Positions 8,382-9,901 of a stretch of DNA of 9,901 bases are shown piece by piece (the stretch's first letter is position 1; the number at the start of each line of letters is the position of its first letter). The stretch is from NCBI GenBank assembly GCA_029287695.1, contig JARFQQ010000033.1, forward strand, positions 1-9,901. Reading direction: 5' to 3'. The position numbers and the translations under genes are program-made. A model generated the notes under the pieces. It saw nothing but the letters and a program-made list of their open reading frames with translations, was not told the origin of the DNA and made no database searches. Source of the DNA: Gammaproteobacteria bacterium. Its GTDB lineage: Bacteria; Pseudomonadota; Gammaproteobacteria; Chromatiales; Chromatiaceae.

Positions 8382-8449
8382 CTTTTCCAGCCTGCATGGG
8401 GTGAAGGATTCGGGGTTAGCTGATATTGATCAGCAGCCAGCCTGAAAAG
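8382..8449. repeat. nested direct and inverted repeats in the argA/hoxF divergent region
   Basis: CCAGCCTG occurs at 8387-8394 and 8437-8444. It is flanked by CTTTTC (8382-8387) on one side and GAAAAG (8444-8449) on the other, which are inverted with respect to each other. Between them lies a perfect hairpin, GCTGAT-ATTG-ATCAGC (8419-8434). The arrangement sits upstream of both genes and could be a regulator site or an RNA leader structure for argA, whose transcript would run through it. No known motif is recognised. Confidence 0.4.
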
Positions 8450-8471
8450 GGTGCAGAGCGGATACGAATGT

Positions 8472-8500
8472 TTGACACCTGACATGAGTCTGCCTACATT
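8472..8500 (+). promoter_or_regulatory. sigma70-like promoter for the hoxF-like gene
   Basis: A perfect -35 TTGACA (8472-8477), a 17-base spacer and TACATT (8495-8500, 4/6 matches) make the best promoter in the window. The predicted start near 8507 gives a leader of about 27 bases before ATG 8534. The direct repeat TGACA-CC-TGACA (8473-8484) overlaps the -35. No sigma54 -24/-12 (GG-GC) element was seen in place of it. Confidence 0.55.
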
Positions 8501-8533
8501 CAGAATTGAAATCACAGACCGGGCAACACACAG

Positions 8534-9901
8534 ATGTCTGACCCACGCCTTGCGCACGCGGTCGAAGCCGGACTCTCCCAATGGGGGGAGAATGCGTCCA
8601 GCCTCCTTCAGGTACTGATCCATATCCAGCAAACCCTCGGCCATGTGCCGGACGGGGCGGTTGAGCGCCTGTCGGAAAAACTCGGGACTTCGCACGCTGT
8701 TATCGACGGGATGGTCTCCTTCTACAGTTTTCTCTCCCGTGAGCCGCTTGGTGCATATGACTTCCGCTTCAGCGACAACATTATCGATCGAATGCTTGGC
8801 AGCCGGGAATGTGCGGATCGGCTGATGCAGAAACTTGGACTCGAGGCCGGCAAAACCGATACGGACGCGGGGGTCACTGTCGACTATACATCCTGTACCG
8901 GTATGGGTGACCAGGGGCCTGCGGCCCTCATCAATGGACTGACCCTCACAGGGCTGACGCGGGAACGTATCGATGTCATTGCGGATCTCGTGGCGCGCAA
9001 TGTTCCGGTCGAGGAGTGGCCACCGGAATATTTCCGGGTCCGGGAGAACCTCATCGCTGGCGATATCCTGCTCGGTGACTGGTACCATCCCGGCGCCTCC
9101 ATGCAGGCCGTACAGAGTATCGGCAAGGCAACAATTCTCGAGCAAATCGAATCATCGGGCCTGCGCGGACGCGGCGGTGCAGGCTTCAACACCGGCATGA
9201 AATGGCGTTTCTGCGCACAAGCCGGTGGCGATGAGAAAGTCGTGGTGTGCAATGCTGACGAGGGTGAACCGGGCACATTCAAGGATCGCCTGCTTTTGCA
9301 ATCCTATGCTGACCGCCTCTTCGAAGGCATGGCTCTCTGCGCTGCCGTCACCGGCGCGCAGACAGGTTTTCTCTATCTGCGCGGCGAATACCGCTACCTG
9401 CTGGAACCGCTCGAGGCGGAACTGCAGAAGCGCCGTGATGCCAAACTGCTGGGCAAGTCGGTTCTCGGGCAGGCCGGTTTCGACTTCGATATCCAGATCC
9501 ATCTCGGTGCCGGCGCCTACATCTGTGGTGAAGAGTCGGCATTGATCGAATCGCTCGAGGGAAAGCGTGGTGTGCCGCGCATTCGTCCGCCTTTTCCCGT
9601 AACCCATGGCTACCTTGGCCGCCCGACTGTTGTAAATAATGTCGAGACCTTTATTGCGGCTGCCGGCATCGCGGAGAATGGTCCGGAATGGTTGCGCGCG
9701 CGTGGTACGGAAGCCTCTCCCGGAACCAAGCTGCTGAGTATCTCGGGAGACTGCGACAACCCCGGCATCTACGAGATCCCGTTCGGAATGACGATCGCCG
9801 AAATTCTTGACCTGTGCAACGCCAGTGATACACAGGCGGTGCAGGTTGCCGGCCCCGCAGGCATCATGCTGGCCCCGCAGGAGTTCGGCAGGAAAATCGC
9901 C
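8534..9901 (+). CDS. hoxF: NAD-reducing hydrogenase diaphorase subunit HoxF-like (NuoE-NuoF fusion), 3' end outside window
   Basis: The frame is open for exactly 456 codons to the window edge; full-length HoxF is about 600. HoxF binds FMN and NAD and passes electrons between the NiFe-hydrogenase module and NAD(H) in the soluble cytoplasmic enzyme. Residues 1-150 are a NuoE/thioredoxin-like domain. Residues 165-456 are the NuoF-like domain: FMN loop GLRGRGGAGFNTGMKW (209-224), NADEGEPGTFKDR (240-252), the NAD region GAGAYICGEESALIESLEGK (325-344) with RPPFP (351-355), GYLGRPTVVNNVETF (359-373), and SGDCDNPGIYE (404-414). These agree with remembered Ralstonia eutropha HoxF better than with plain NuoF, including the fused N-terminus. 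The N-terminal domain keeps only one cysteine (Cys121) of the four-cysteine NuoE cluster pattern; Ser80 and Asp126 stand where others are expected. The C-terminal 4Fe-4S motif lies beyond the edge. FdsB of NAD-dependent formate dehydrogenase is the main alternative. The ribosome site is weak. Confidence 0.87.
   Translation, partial: MSDPRLAHAVEAGLSQWGENASSLLQVLIHIQQTLGHVPDGAVERLSEKLGTSHAVIDGMVSFYSFLSREPLGAYDFRFSDNIIDRMLGSRECADRLMQKLGLEAGKTDTDAGVTVDYTSCTGMGDQGPAALINGLTLTGLTRERIDVIADLVARNVPVEEWPPEYFRVRENLIAGDILLGDWYHPGASMQAVQSIGKATILEQIESSGLRGRGGAGFNTGMKWRFCAQAGGDEKVVVCNADEGEPGTFKDRLLLQSYADRLFEGMALCAAVTGAQTGFLYLRGEYRYLLEPLEAELQKRRDAKLLGKSVLGQAGFDFDIQIHLGAGAYICGEESALIESLEGKRGVPRIRPPFPVTHGYLGRPTVVNNVETFIAAAGIAENGPEWLRARGTEASPGTKLLSISGDCDNPGIYEIPFGMTIAEILDLCNASDTQAVQVAGPAGIMLAPQEFGRKIA

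Noticed and set aside
8336..8533. Arginine repressor (ArgR) box upstream of argA
   Set aside because: No pair of TNTGAAT-like half-sites with proper spacing was visible, although arginine regulation would be expected.
8348..9145. 265-codon open frame on the minus strand
   Set aside because: It lies antisense to the hoxF-like gene, whose plus-strand frame has full motif support. The minus-strand protein has no recognisable family feature.
8534..9901. Complex I NuoF as the identity of the 3' gene
   Set aside because: The NuoE-like domain is fused to the N-terminus and the gene stands alone next to argA behind its own promoter, which fits HoxF (or FdsB) and not a nuo operon.

Overview
The window looks like ordinary chromosome of a fairly GC-rich proteobacterium, most likely a gammaproteobacterium (a betaproteobacterium is possible). 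This rests on recognisable protein sequence: a near-textbook AcuI/YhdH, the tail of a beta/gamma-type malate dehydrogenase, and an ArgA of the fused kinase-fold plus GNAT type. The last gene, a HoxF-like NAD-reducing hydrogenase subunit, suggests that the host can use or produce H2. No transposase, integrase, phage gene, CRISPR array, tRNA or rRNA was seen.

Layout: (1) bases 1-249 hold the 3' end of mdh, followed on the same strand by acuI (400-1383). (2) Facing acuI is a two-gene minus-strand operon. A secreted six-cysteine protein of unknown function (3372-2806) overlaps by 4 bases the start of a polytopic permease-like protein (2809-1532). (3) After an AT-richer divergent gap of about 340 bases, a large plus-strand gene (about 3713-6982) encodes a membrane hybrid histidine kinase: about six membrane helices, coiled coil, HisKA, HATPase, three receiver domains and an Hpt domain. 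(4) argA (8335-7016, minus) converges on it. (5) Divergent from argA, behind a good sigma70-like promoter, a NuoE-NuoF fusion of the HoxF type begins at 8534 and runs off the window.

Functionally the genes are mixed: central carbon metabolism (mdh, acuI), arginine biosynthesis (argA), a phosphorelay sensor with no response regulator gene beside it, an uncharacterised secretion/permease pair, and the probable first gene of a hydrogenase or diaphorase operon. I found no clear previously undescribed multi-gene system. The best leads are the permease with its coupled cysteine-rich secreted partner, the kinase with a degenerate first receiver, and the HoxF homologue whose N-terminal domain has lost almost all of its iron-sulfur ligands.
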